From Flavobacteriaceae bacterium (lineage in GTDB: Bacteria > Bacteroidota > Bacteroidia > Flavobacteriales > Flavobacteriaceae): 64,000 nucleotides of DNA. Shown in pieces: positions 11,244 to 19,325 of the stretch; positions within the stretch are counted from its first letter, which is position 1, and each line of letters begins with the position of its first letter. Under the pieces are notes generated by a model, which did no database searches, was not told the DNA's origin, and saw only the letters and a program-made list of their open reading frames with translations. A program made the translations under genes and the position numbers. The stretch covers positions 1 to 64,000 of the forward strand of contig JAQWFW010000010.1 of the NCBI GenBank assembly GCA_029238515.1, in the 5' to 3' direction.

Positions 11244-11735
11244 TTATTTATTGTTCGTTCCAAATTTTCTATATTTTCTTAAAAAATAAATCAAAACCCC
11301 TATGAAAATCAGTTGTGCAATCATATGAGTGATTCCTAAAATTGGTTCGTTGTTTATTATGTACGGTCTTAATTTCGGTATATGTAAAAACGCTTCGTTG
11401 ATTGCTCCACCAACTAATAAATAATAGCTAATTACCATACTTATTATGTGAACTTTTAACCAGTGTTTATGCTTTTGTCTTATTGCTACTATCCCAGGAA
11501 TAATTACAATCAAACAAGCAATTGCTAAATAATGTGGGAAAAACCATTTCCCAAATGCATTCACAATTGCGAGTGCTGTCAAATTGTTAATCAACATTGC
11601 ATAAAAATACCATAAGCCCATTTTTTTGTGCTTAGCATTACCCTTAATTCCAAACAGAACTATTGATCCAAATATTAGGGATAAAGTTGCCGTAATGGTA
11701 TGAGTCCAACTTATTACTTCTTTTAATACTTCCAT
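11244..11735 (-). CDS. DUF2306-like four-helix integral membrane protein
   Basis: This 163-residue protein has four or five hydrophobic segments (near residues 10-30, 43-62, 68-85, 96-113 and 135-152), with short charged loops such as GNAKHKKMG and RQKHKHWLKVH. Conserved-looking histidines sit at helix ends, as in the DUF2306 group of predicted membrane proteins. It has no signal peptide beyond the first helix and ends in a basic tail. It is flanked by an 11-bp inverted repeat (11227-11237 and 11748-11758, 10 of 11 matches), distinct from the one around the amidase. The substrate or function is unknown; the family assignment is moderate. Confidence 0.65.
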   Translation of the reverse strand: MEVLKEVISWTHTITATLSLIFGSIVLFGIKGNAKHKKMGLWYFYAMLINNLTALAIVNAFGKWFFPHYLAIACLIVIIPGIVAIRQKHKHWLKVHIISMVISYYLLVGGAINEAFLHIPKLRPYIINNEPILGITHMIAQLIFIGVLIYFLRKYRKFGTNNK

Positions 11736-11747
11736 ATTAGTTTAATT

Positions 11748-12095
11748 TATTGGCTACACTTGTACGTAAACGCACCCTTTCGGTAAACTCAAGGATAGCG
11801 TTCATTTCTTTTATATTTTGGCTCTTACGGTCTATTGTTTGCCAATAAACATTTGGTATAGATCGTAGGTTTGTTCATCATTTTGAAGAATTAGACGGGG
11901 CTCTAAATCTGTTATAAAATTAGAATAAAAATTAAAAAAAACAAAAAATTTAACTGTTCAACACACTTTGTTTAACCTGTTGGATATAGCTTTAGACAAA
12001 ATAAGGGCTTCTGCACAGTTAGGGATTTTTACCGCTCAAATATCAGTATCCAATTCGACAAGCTCGCTGTATGCTCGTAGGGAAAATTATAATTT
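11748..12095. other. Gene-free stretch with cassette-like debris
   Basis: No intact gene is seen. The stretch begins with the outer repeat of the DUF2306-like gene (11748-11758), followed by a small inverted pair AACGC (11769-11773) / GCGTT (11798-11802). At 11827-11833 the motif ACGGTCT recurs. On the minus strand an open stretch of roughly 40 codons ends at 11832-11834 with protein-like sequence (DLEPRLILQNDEQTYDLYQM) but has no start; it may be the end of a decayed gene. The 12-mer TTCGACAAGCTC occurs at 12054-12065. The remainder is AT-rich. Confidence 0.4.
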
Positions 12096-13682
12096 TTAAA
12101 ATTCCGAAGTCAAATGAAATTTGATGGAAGGGTATTTCTGTTCGGTCATTTGTAACGAAAATTTGGAATCGGCCAAAAAGACCAATTGGCCTTGTTTGTC
12201 CTTGGCCAAAAAGCGTTGTTTGACGCGTTTAAATTCTTTAAATTCTTCGTTCTTTTCGTCTTGGGGTTCTACCCAAGCAGCTTTGTGGACATTCAAGTTT
12301 TCATAACTGCATTTGGCGCCATATTCGTGCTCCAGTCGGTATTGAATCACTTCATATTGTAGTGCGCCAACCGTACCAATCACTTTTCTGCCATTGAGAT
12401 CGAGGGTAAAAAGCTGTGCTACACCTTCATCCATGAGTTGGTCTATGCCTTTGTAGAGTTGTTTGGATTTCATAGGATCAGCATTGTTGATGTACCTGAA
12501 ATGCTCAGGAGAAAAGCTAGGAATGCCTTTATAATTTAAAACTTCCCCTTCGGTGAGTGTGTCTCCAATTTTGAAATTTCCTGTATCGTGAAGCCCTACA
12601 ATATCTCCAGGGTAGGAGGTGTCTACAATTTCTTTTTTCTCTGCAAAAAAGGCATTGGGGCTAGAGAATTTTAGTTTTTTATTGTGTCGTACATGCAAGT
12701 ATGGCGTATTGCGTTTAAATGTTCCTGATACAATTTTTATAAAAGCCAACCGATCGCGGTGCTTGGGATCCATATTGGCATGAATTTTAAATACAAATCC
12801 AGAAAACTTATCTTCATCCGGAGCAACCAAGCGTTCTTCACTTGCTTTTGGACGAGGAGTTGGTGCTATAGCAATAAAACAATCCAACAATTCTTTTACT
12901 CCAAAATTGTTCAAAGCAGAGCCAAAAAATACGGGTTGCAGTTTGCCTTCCAAATACGCATTCTTCTCAAATTCTGGATAAATTCCCTGAACAAGTTCAA
13001 TTTCTTCTCGAAGAACTTCGGCTGCAGTATCACCGACAAGAGTGTTTAATTTGCTGTCCGCTAAGTCTGAAATCTCTACAGTATCTTCAATATTTTTTTT
13101 GCTGTCGCCAGTAAACAGATTTATGTTGTGCTCCCACAGGTTATAGATGCCTTTAAAATCATAGCCCATACCAATAGGAAAACTTAGTGTAGTAACTTTT
13201 AATCCTAATTTTTGTTCTACTTCATCCAACAAATCAAAAGCGTCTTTTCCTTCACGATCCATTTTATTGATGAATACAATGATTGGAATCTTCCTCATGC
13301 GGCACACTTGTACCAATTTTTCTGTTTGTTCCTCTACACCTTTAGCGACATCAATCACCACAATCACACTGTCTACAGCAGTGAGTGTACGGAAGGTGTC
13401 TTCGGCAAAATCTTTGTGCCCAGGAGTGTCTAAAATATTGATTTTGATGTCTTTGTACTCAAAGGCCAAAACCGAAGTTGCCACAGAAATTCCACGCTGA
13501 CGTTCGATTTCCATAAAGTCACTCGTCGCTCCTTTTTTGATTTTATTGCTTTTTACAGCCCCAGCTTCTTGAATAGCACCTCCAAACAGCAGTAGTTTTT
13601 CTGTTAAGGTAGTTTTACCTGCATCTGGGTGAGATACAATTCCAAAAGTACGACGGCGCTGAATTTCGCTTTTAAAAGACAT
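12096..13682 (-). CDS. prfC: Peptide chain release factor 3
   Basis: This 528-residue translational GTPase removes RF1/RF2 from the ribosome after termination. The G motifs are all present: SHPDAGKTTLTEK (P loop), RGISVATSV (switch I), DTPGHKDF (switch II) and NKMDREG (base recognition). The long middle and C-terminal domains are RF3-like rather than EF-G-like; for example DPKHRDRLAFIKIVSG in domain II. The frame is open 12 codons upstream of 13682, but homology begins at MSFKSEIQRRRTFGIVSHPD, so this start is chosen. It is a single gene transcribed away from idi. Confidence 0.95.
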   Translation of the reverse strand: MSFKSEIQRRRTFGIVSHPDAGKTTLTEKLLLFGGAIQEAGAVKSNKIKKGATSDFMEIERQRGISVATSVLAFEYKDIKINILDTPGHKDFAEDTFRTLTAVDSVIVVIDVAKGVEEQTEKLVQVCRMRKIPIIVFINKMDREGKDAFDLLDEVEQKLGLKVTTLSFPIGMGYDFKGIYNLWEHNINLFTGDSKKNIEDTVEISDLADSKLNTLVGDTAAEVLREEIELVQGIYPEFEKNAYLEGKLQPVFFGSALNNFGVKELLDCFIAIAPTPRPKASEERLVAPDEDKFSGFVFKIHANMDPKHRDRLAFIKIVSGTFKRNTPYLHVRHNKKLKFSSPNAFFAEKKEIVDTSYPGDIVGLHDTGNFKIGDTLTEGEVLNYKGIPSFSPEHFRYINNADPMKSKQLYKGIDQLMDEGVAQLFTLDLNGRKVIGTVGALQYEVIQYRLEHEYGAKCSYENLNVHKAAWVEPQDEKNEEFKEFKRVKQRFLAKDKQGQLVFLADSKFSLQMTEQKYPSIKFHLTSEF

Positions 13683-13830
13683 TGAAAAATAAATTTTGGC
13701 AAAGATACTATTATTCAATCAAGAACTGTTGCTCTTTGTGGGGTTTATGACCATTCAAAAATAAAGGGAAGGAATTATATTTTAGCAATTAATTAATATA
13801 ATATCATAAATTAGTTGATAATTTAGCAAT

Positions 13831-14355
13831 ATGATTGAAGAGCAAGTGATATTGGTTAACGAACATGACGAACAAATTGGGTTAATGCCCAAAATGGAAG
13901 CGCACGAAAAAGCGGTATTGCACCGTGCCTTTTCGGTCTTTATTTTCAATGCCAAAAGCGAACTCATGCTGCAACAACGTGCAGCACACAAATACCACTC
14001 ACCATTGTTATGGACCAATACATGTTGTAGTCATCAGCGTGATGGCGATTCCAATATTGAAGCTGGAACACGACGTTTGCAAGAAGAAATGGGATTTACC
14101 ACAGCACTCAAAGAAACCACATCGTTTATATATAAAGCTCCCTTTGATAATGGTCTGACCGAGCATGAATTGGATCATGTTTTAATTGGATACTATGAAG
14201 ATGATCCCATCATCAATACAGACGAAGTTGAAGATTGGAAATGGATGCCATTAGAGGAGGTGAAACAAGATATTGGTGTGCAACCTGAATTGTATACAGC
14301 TTGGTTTAAAATCATTTTTGAAAAATTTTACAATCATTTAAATACAAAATCATGA
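13831..14355 (+). CDS. idi: Isopentenyl-diphosphate delta-isomerase, type I (Nudix)
   Basis: This 174-residue enzyme interconverts isopentenyl and dimethylallyl diphosphate, supplying isoprenoids for quinones and undecaprenyl carriers. It has the Nudix fold with the active-site cysteine in TNTCCSH (Cys66 by alignment with the E. coli TNSVCGHP motif) and acidic residues in LTEHELDHVLIG and WKWMPLEEV. It overlaps queD by four bases (ATGA), so the two genes are translationally coupled, although their pathways differ. Confidence 0.93.
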   Translation: MIEEQVILVNEHDEQIGLMPKMEAHEKAVLHRAFSVFIFNAKSELMLQQRAAHKYHSPLLWTNTCCSHQRDGDSNIEAGTRRLQEEMGFTTALKETTSFIYKAPFDNGLTEHELDHVLIGYYEDDPIINTDEVEDWKWMPLEEVKQDIGVQPELYTAWFKIIFEKFYNHLNTKS

Positions 14356-14762
14356 ATGTAACCGTAAGCCGACGCGCCCATTTTAATGCCGCCCATAGAT
14401 TGCACAGACCAGATTGGAGTGCTGAAAAAAACGATGCCATTTTTGGCAAATGCAACAACCCCAATTTTCATGGGCACAATTACGAATTGATTGTCAGTGT
14501 TACGGGAAAAATTGACCCAGAAACAGGTTATGTTGTAGATGTAAAAATTTTAAAAGATTTTATCAAATCAGAAATAGAAGATGCTTTTGATCATAAAAAT
14601 CTGAATCTTGATGTCCCTGAATTCAAAAACCTAAATCCTACTGCCGAAAACATTGTTGTCGTTATATACGATAAACTAAAAGCTGTATTAGATACTCATT
14701 TGGCATTGGAAGTTACACTGTATGAAACGCCTAGAAATTTTGTATCCTATTCTGGAAAATAA
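14352..14762 (+). CDS. queD: 6-carboxytetrahydropterin synthase (PTPS/QueD family)
   Basis: This 136-residue enzyme belongs to the 6-pyruvoyltetrahydropterin synthase fold and probably makes 6-carboxy-tetrahydropterin from dihydroneopterin triphosphate for queuosine. The zinc histidines are seen in FNAAHRLH and FHGHNYEL, the catalytic cysteine in FGKCNNPNFHGH, and the pterin-anchoring glutamate in VTLYETPRNF. Other queuosine genes are not nearby, so a role in another pterin pathway cannot be excluded. It overlaps idi and is followed three bases later by manA. Confidence 0.88.
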   Translation: MNVTVSRRAHFNAAHRLHRPDWSAEKNDAIFGKCNNPNFHGHNYELIVSVTGKIDPETGYVVDVKILKDFIKSEIEDAFDHKNLNLDVPEFKNLNPTAENIVVVIYDKLKAVLDTHLALEVTLYETPRNFVSYSGK

Positions 14763-14765
14763 TTT

Positions 14766-15731
14766 ATGTCACTATACCCACTTAAATTCAAACCCATACT
14801 GAAAGATAAGATTTGGGGCGGCCAAAAACTAAGCAATTTCTTGAACAAATCTACAGATTCAGATATGGCTGGCGAGAGCTGGGAACTGAGCGATGTAGAG
14901 GGTGACACTTCTTTGGTTGCCAATGGAAATCTTTCTGGAACTTCACTGAAAACGCTCATGGAACAGTATAAAGCAGATTTGGTTGGGGAAAAAGTTTATA
15001 CTCAATTTGGGTCAAAATTTCCTTTACTCATCAAATATATTGACGCCAAAAAAGATTTATCTGTACAATTGCATCCCAATGATGCCTTAGCCAAAGAACG
15101 TCATCAAAGTTTTGGTAAAACAGAGATGTGGTACGTCATGCAAGCTGATGAAGGATCAAATTTAATCATTGATTTTAATCAACCCATGACGGCAGCGCTT
15201 TACAAAAAGCATTTGAATTCGAAAACTCTTACGTCTATTTTGAATTTTGAAACCGTGACTACCGGCGATACGTTTTTTATTGAAGTTGGCCGTGTTCATG
15301 CTATTGGGGCAGGTGTGCTTCTGGCCGAAATTCAGCAAACTAGCGACATCACTTATCGTGTTTACGATTGGGATCGTACAGATGCTGAGGGCAACATGCG
15401 CGAATTACACAACGATTTGGCCATGGATGCCATAGATTTCGATATGCCAGATGATTTTAAGGTGTCTTATGATGCAACAAAAAACACATCGGAACAACTG
15501 GTCTCTTGTCCGTATTTTACGACCAATGTTCTCGATGTTGAGGGTTCAATTTCAAAACAAAACATTCAAGATTCATTCATGATCTATATGGCTGTTGATG
15601 GCGATGCTGTTTTCGAAGTTGACGGAAAAGCAACAAAATTGTCTTTTGGCGAAACGATTCTAATACCAGCATCGATAAAAGATTTTAAAATCACTGCGCC
15701 AAATGCTCGATTATTGGAGGTTTATATTTAA
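14766..15731 (+). CDS. manA: Mannose-6-phosphate isomerase, class I (short type)
   Basis: This 321-residue cupin enzyme interconverts fructose-6-phosphate and mannose-6-phosphate, feeding GDP-mannose for surface glycans. The metal ligands are visible in QLHPNDALAK, GKTEMWYVM and VGRVHAIGAG, and the family segment LLAEIQQTSDITYRVYDWDR is intact. The length fits the short Firmicutes/Bacteroidota type rather than the 390-residue enterobacterial enzyme. It forms an operon with idi and queD; the shared logic is not obvious. Confidence 0.92.
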   Translation: MSLYPLKFKPILKDKIWGGQKLSNFLNKSTDSDMAGESWELSDVEGDTSLVANGNLSGTSLKTLMEQYKADLVGEKVYTQFGSKFPLLIKYIDAKKDLSVQLHPNDALAKERHQSFGKTEMWYVMQADEGSNLIIDFNQPMTAALYKKHLNSKTLTSILNFETVTTGDTFFIEVGRVHAIGAGVLLAEIQQTSDITYRVYDWDRTDAEGNMRELHNDLAMDAIDFDMPDDFKVSYDATKNTSEQLVSCPYFTTNVLDVEGSISKQNIQDSFMIYMAVDGDAVFEVDGKATKLSFGETILIPASIKDFKITAPNARLLEVYI

Positions 15732-15770
15732 AAATGATGTAATTTTGTAAAAAATTAAACGAATTCAATT

Positions 15771-16037
15771 ATGGCTAACGTTAGAAATTTAAAAAAAGAT
15801 ATCAATTATGTTTTAGGAGACATTATTGAAGCAGTTTACATTTGGGAATCTGCAAATCCTGATAAAGACAGAAAAAAGAGTGATGCTATAATCGATGAAG
15901 CAATTGCTACTTTTGACGATCTTATCGAAAAAGTAAATGCCAAAGACGTTGAAAATCACAATACACATTTCAAAGGTATTGCAGCCGAACTAGAAACTAA
16001 AGGCCGCGCCATGATTGAGAAAATCAACGCCCTTTAA
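15771..16037 (+). CDS. Small conserved helical protein of unknown function
   Basis: This 88-residue soluble protein starts MANVRNLKKDINYVLGDIIE and is almost entirely predicted helix with many charged residues, suggesting a small helical bundle. It has no signal peptide, cysteine pair or known motif. It lies 39 bases after manA on the same strand and converges end to end with the following lipoprotein gene. I recognise it only as a short protein commonly seen in Flavobacteriia and assign no function. Confidence 0.75.
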   Translation: MANVRNLKKDINYVLGDIIEAVYIWESANPDKDRKKSDAIIDEAIATFDDLIEKVNAKDVENHNTHFKGIAAELETKGRAMIEKINAL

Positions 16038-16739
16038 TTAGTAGTTATCCTCAGACTTTATTTTTTCCAAGTAATCTTTTAGAATTACACCATACTTTGA
16101 TGTAGCAATTCTTGGAGTCAAGCTTTTGTATATAGTATCTAGAAAAGTTGAATTTACATCATATACATCAGATAAGGCAATATATGGCGCAACCTCATTG
16201 TCTTTGTTGTTGATGGCGTAATTAATGCTATACAAATATTGCCTTTTTAGATTAGCTTTCATTTCCTTTTTTGCAGAACTTGCTTCTTTTTCTTTTCCTA
16301 ACCGCTGCGCATTTAATGACACTTCCAACAATCCGAGTTGTTTGATTTTAAAGCGCTCCAAATTATCGCGGTATTGTTTCAGAATTTTTTGTTGTGTACT
16401 GCCCTCAATTTTTGCATCATAAACAAATCGTTTTAGTGTGGTATGGATTGACGTGATGCCTGTATCAGCAAAAAATTGTACCCGATCAGCATCTATAGAT
16501 TTTGATAAACTTAAATAAAGTACTTCGGGTTCATCAAGTTGACATCCCAATTGAAAGCTTTGTTCGCCTTTGACAGATAATGAATCTATAGTACTGTAAG
16601 TGGTATCTTGAAATTTCTGCAAGTATACTGTTCCTTTTTTTAGTCCTTTTATAGTCACCGAAATAGTGTTATTTTGTTTGGGTTTGTTGTCACAAGCGAC
16701 GATAGAAAGTAGGGCAATAAGGATAAAATATTTTTTCAT
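16038..16739 (-). CDS. DUF4369-containing lipoprotein
   Basis: This 233-residue protein starts with a lipoprotein signal, MKKYFILIALLSIVAC, with the lipidated cysteine at position 16. The segment SVTIKGLKKGTVYLQKFQDT, followed by a Ser/Asp-rich strand, matches DUF4369, an N-terminal beta domain often found before thioredoxin modules in Bacteroidota; no thioredoxin domain follows here. The C-terminal half is helical and charged. The frame is open far upstream, inside the DUF819 gene, but the lipoprotein signal fixes the start at 16739. It probably forms an operon with that upstream gene (29-base gap). Confidence 0.82.
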   Translation of the reverse strand: MKKYFILIALLSIVACDNKPKQNNTISVTIKGLKKGTVYLQKFQDTTYSTIDSLSVKGEQSFQLGCQLDEPEVLYLSLSKSIDADRVQFFADTGITSIHTTLKRFVYDAKIEGSTQQKILKQYRDNLERFKIKQLGLLEVSLNAQRLGKEKEASSAKKEMKANLKRQYLYSINYAINNKDNEVAPYIALSDVYDVNSTFLDTIYKSLTPRIATSKYGVILKDYLEKIKSEDNY

Positions 16740-16768
16740 GTATATTTTTGATTTGAAAATTGATGAAT

Positions 16769-18085
16769 CTAAGGAGTTCCTGAAGCCAACGCCATAAGTA
16801 TGGTACATCCTATGGCGGCAATTGTACCAATAGCATAACCAAATACAGCCAAAAGTACACCAACGGTCGCCAATGATGGATGAAAAGCAGAGGCCACAAT
16901 AGGCGCAGAAGCGGCACCACCTACATTGGCTTGACTTCCTACAGCGAGGAAAAAATATGGTGCTTTTATAAGTTTTGCGACAACGATAAGCAACAACGCA
17001 TGAATACTCATCCATACTACCCCTATAGCAATAAGACCTGTATTGTCGAAAATGAGTTTTAAATCCATTTTCATTCCAATGGTAGCCACTAAAATATAAA
17101 TGAGGACGCTGCCAAATTTGCTCGCTCCAGCCCCTTCATAATTTTTTGCTTTTGTAAATGAAAGTCCAATAGCAACAAGCGTTGAAATACTAATCATCCA
17201 GAAAAAAGATGAGCCCAAAAATGTAAATATATTTTTTGAAGTTTCTGATTCAATTTCTGAAACTATGTTCTCGAAAAATGGCGCTAAATATCCAGCACAC
17301 AAATGTGCTAAACTTACTGTTCCGAAAGCAATTCCAAGCATAATCATTAGGTCTGTAAGACTTGGATTTTTCTTCACACTTTCTGTGAATGACGACACTT
17401 TTTCTTTAAGTTCTTCGATGGCTGTAGTATCGGCTTTTAGCCATGTATTGATGCGTTTTCTTTTGCCAATACCAATCAACAATAGAGCCATCCAAATGTT
17501 TGCTACTACAATATCTACAAATACCATACCTCCATAGAGTTTAGGGTTGTATCCGTAGATTTCGAGCATAGCTGTTTGGTTTGCACCTCCACCAATCCAA
17601 CTACCAGCAAGAGTAGACAATCCTCGCCAAACGGCATCTGGTCCAATACCGCCAACAGTTTCTGGAGAAATCATAGCGATAAGTAAAATTGCAATTGGCC
17701 CCCCAATTACGATCCCTAATGTTCCCGTAAAAAACATGATGAGTGCTTTCCACCCCAGATTAAATACGGCCTTTAAATCTATACTTAAAGTCATGAGTAC
17801 AAGTGCGGCTGGTAGCAAATAGCGGCTGGCCACATAGTACAAGTTGCTGTGTTCACTTACAACAGTTCCCGAAGTGGTGATACGCTCCCAATCAGGAGCA
17901 ATCCACCCCAATGTAGTAAATACTGCAGGAAGCATATAAGCCATAAAAAGTCCTGGAACTATCTTATAAAATTTGTGCCAAAAACCCGATGTTTTGGCTT
18001 CTGTGTAAAAAATAAAAGCAAGCGCCAACATAAGTAAACCAAAGACAATAGTATCATTTGTAAAAAGAGGTGTGGTGTTGGTCAT
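16769..18085 (-). CDS. DUF819 family integral membrane protein
   Basis: This 438-residue protein has about ten hydrophobic helices and matches DUF819 (YjcL-like), a family related to secondary transporters. Glycine-rich turns such as GSWIGGGANQTAML and GSQANVGGAASAPIVA occur in the two halves, which suggests an inverted-repeat transporter architecture with a substrate site at helix breaks. The substrate is unknown. It is the first gene of a two-gene operon with the DUF4369 lipoprotein. The region before its start contains the two box-hairpin units on the opposite strand. Confidence 0.85.
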   Translation of the reverse strand: MTNTTPLFTNDTIVFGLLMLALAFIFYTEAKTSGFWHKFYKIVPGLFMAYMLPAVFTTLGWIAPDWERITTSGTVVSEHSNLYYVASRYLLPAALVLMTLSIDLKAVFNLGWKALIMFFTGTLGIVIGGPIAILLIAMISPETVGGIGPDAVWRGLSTLAGSWIGGGANQTAMLEIYGYNPKLYGGMVFVDIVVANIWMALLLIGIGKRKRINTWLKADTTAIEELKEKVSSFTESVKKNPSLTDLMIMLGIAFGTVSLAHLCAGYLAPFFENIVSEIESETSKNIFTFLGSSFFWMISISTLVAIGLSFTKAKNYEGAGASKFGSVLIYILVATIGMKMDLKLIFDNTGLIAIGVVWMSIHALLLIVVAKLIKAPYFFLAVGSQANVGGAASAPIVASAFHPSLATVGVLLAVFGYAIGTIAAIGCTILMALASGTP

Positions 18086-18210
18086 CGTTCTGATTTTTTA
18101 GAGATTATATATTTACTCTTGACAAATATAAACATTATGCATTATAATTTATTTTTGGCACGGATATTGTATAATATTTTAAATATTATTTAATTTTTTT
18201 GTTAGTAATA

Positions 18211-18261
18211 TATATTTTGGTTGGTTAGTGGTTAAAGCATCATTTTTTAATGATGCTTTTT
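18211..18261 (+). ncRNA. Candidate small RNA, copy 1 (box TTTGGTTGGTTAGT plus hairpin terminator)
   Basis: The box TTTGGTTGGTTAGT (18216-18229) is followed, after 4 bases, by an 11-bp hairpin (18234-18244 with 18249-18259) and a T-run. TA lies 5 bases before the box and TTG 9 bases before that TA. The same arrangement, with identical spacing, recurs 133 bases downstream. There is no ORF on this strand to terminate, so the hairpin most simply ends a very short transcript. The sequence and spacing are seen; the RNA is inferred. Confidence 0.5.
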
Positions 18262-18343
18262 CCTTTTTGTGAAAGTATTGTTAAACATAGTATTAATCTT
18301 AACTATTGGTTTTATGTTTATACTATAAAGATTGTATTTTGAA

Positions 18344-18394
18344 TACACTTTGGTTGGTTAGTAATAAAAGCACTGTTCTTGCGGTGCTTTTTTT
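18344..18394 (+). ncRNA. Candidate small RNA, copy 2 (same box plus hairpin terminator)
   Basis: This is the second copy of the box (18349-18362), followed after 4 bases by AAAGCA and a hairpin (18366-18375 with 18382-18391, one G-U pair) with a seven-T tail. The loop and inner stem differ from copy 1, while the box, the spacing and the AAAGCA/TGCTTT stem base are kept. On the minus strand the same hairpin could also terminate the adjacent hydrolase gene, whose stop codon is only a few bases away. Confidence 0.5.
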
Positions 18395-18395
18395 A

Positions 18396-19319
18396 TTACA
18401 AAGCATTTATAAAATCTAACATACTACGGCTAACTTCCTCAGGAATTTGTAATGTAGTTGTATTGTATGATTTCATGTTTTCCAAATCATCTCCTTCTAT
18501 TTTCACCAAAACATGATTCATATTTTTTACAATAAGTAATGTTCCGTTTTGTGCTGCTTCAAAAAGCAATTGTGCTTCTTCGATGCTTACTTGCAAATCC
18601 TTATCCCCACTGATGATAAGGGTAGGTATTTCCTGTTTTTTCATCAATTCAACAGGGTTATATTGCATCCAATTAGCCATAAATGGCTGTATTTCTAAAT
18701 TAAAAATGGCTGCCAGTGGCATTGGATAATCTTTGGTAGTTTTGCCTGCTTTGAGCGTAGCCAAAACACGCTTACTGTCTTCCAAAAGCATTGGTGCTGT
18801 TTTTGAAATTTGCTCTTCAAGAATCCGATCAATTGGTTTTCCTGCACCTGCCAATGAGATAAATGCTGAAGCACCTTGTTCAAGTGCCAACAAACCGACC
18901 AAACTTCCCTGGCTATGCCCAGCAACAATAATCGTTTCATATTTAGATTTGAAAAAATCAATAGTTGATTTTGCATCTGTAACAAAATCATCAAAAGAGA
19001 TGTTTTTGTCGATAGTTCGAGTACGAATTTGTTTTACGATCCTTTTGTCGTACCGGAATGTTGCAATCCCACTATTGGATAAGGAAACAGCTATTTTTTT
19101 TAGCATATCATTTTTCATGAATGATTGGTTGCCATCACGATCTGTGGGGCCTGAGCCAGCGATAAAAATAACCAATGGAGTTGTTTCAGACCCTAGTGGA
19201 GTCAATAATGTACCTTCAATGTGTTGATTCACAACAAGTTCTGTTGCAGTGAAATTCTGTCCTAAAACAGGCATTGAACAGAGCAGACCAAAAATCAGTG
19301 ATTTGAAGAAGTTTTTCAT
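18396..19319 (-). CDS. Secreted alpha/beta hydrolase
   Basis: This 307-residue protein has a cleavable signal peptide (MKNFFKSLIFGLLCSMPVLGQ) and an alpha/beta hydrolase core. The oxyanion segment IFIAGSGPTDRDGN comes first, then the nucleophile elbow GHSQGS, the acid strand SGDKDLQVS and the histidine in NMNHVLVKIEG. The catalytic triad is therefore intact. Related proteins are annotated as esterases or peptidases, and the sequence alone does not give a substrate. It lies 6 bases after alkB on the same strand and is likely cotranscribed with it. Confidence 0.85.
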   Translation of the reverse strand: MKNFFKSLIFGLLCSMPVLGQNFTATELVVNQHIEGTLLTPLGSETTPLVIFIAGSGPTDRDGNQSFMKNDMLKKIAVSLSNSGIATFRYDKRIVKQIRTRTIDKNISFDDFVTDAKSTIDFFKSKYETIIVAGHSQGSLVGLLALEQGASAFISLAGAGKPIDRILEEQISKTAPMLLEDSKRVLATLKAGKTTKDYPMPLAAIFNLEIQPFMANWMQYNPVELMKKQEIPTLIISGDKDLQVSIEEAQLLFEAAQNGTLLIVKNMNHVLVKIEGDDLENMKSYNTTTLQIPEEVSRSMLDFINAL

Positions 19320-19325
19320 GATATT

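Noticed and set aside
10394..12095. Insertion sequence or transposon in the accessory patch
   Set aside because: No transposase or target-site duplication is seen; the repeats fit gene borders instead.
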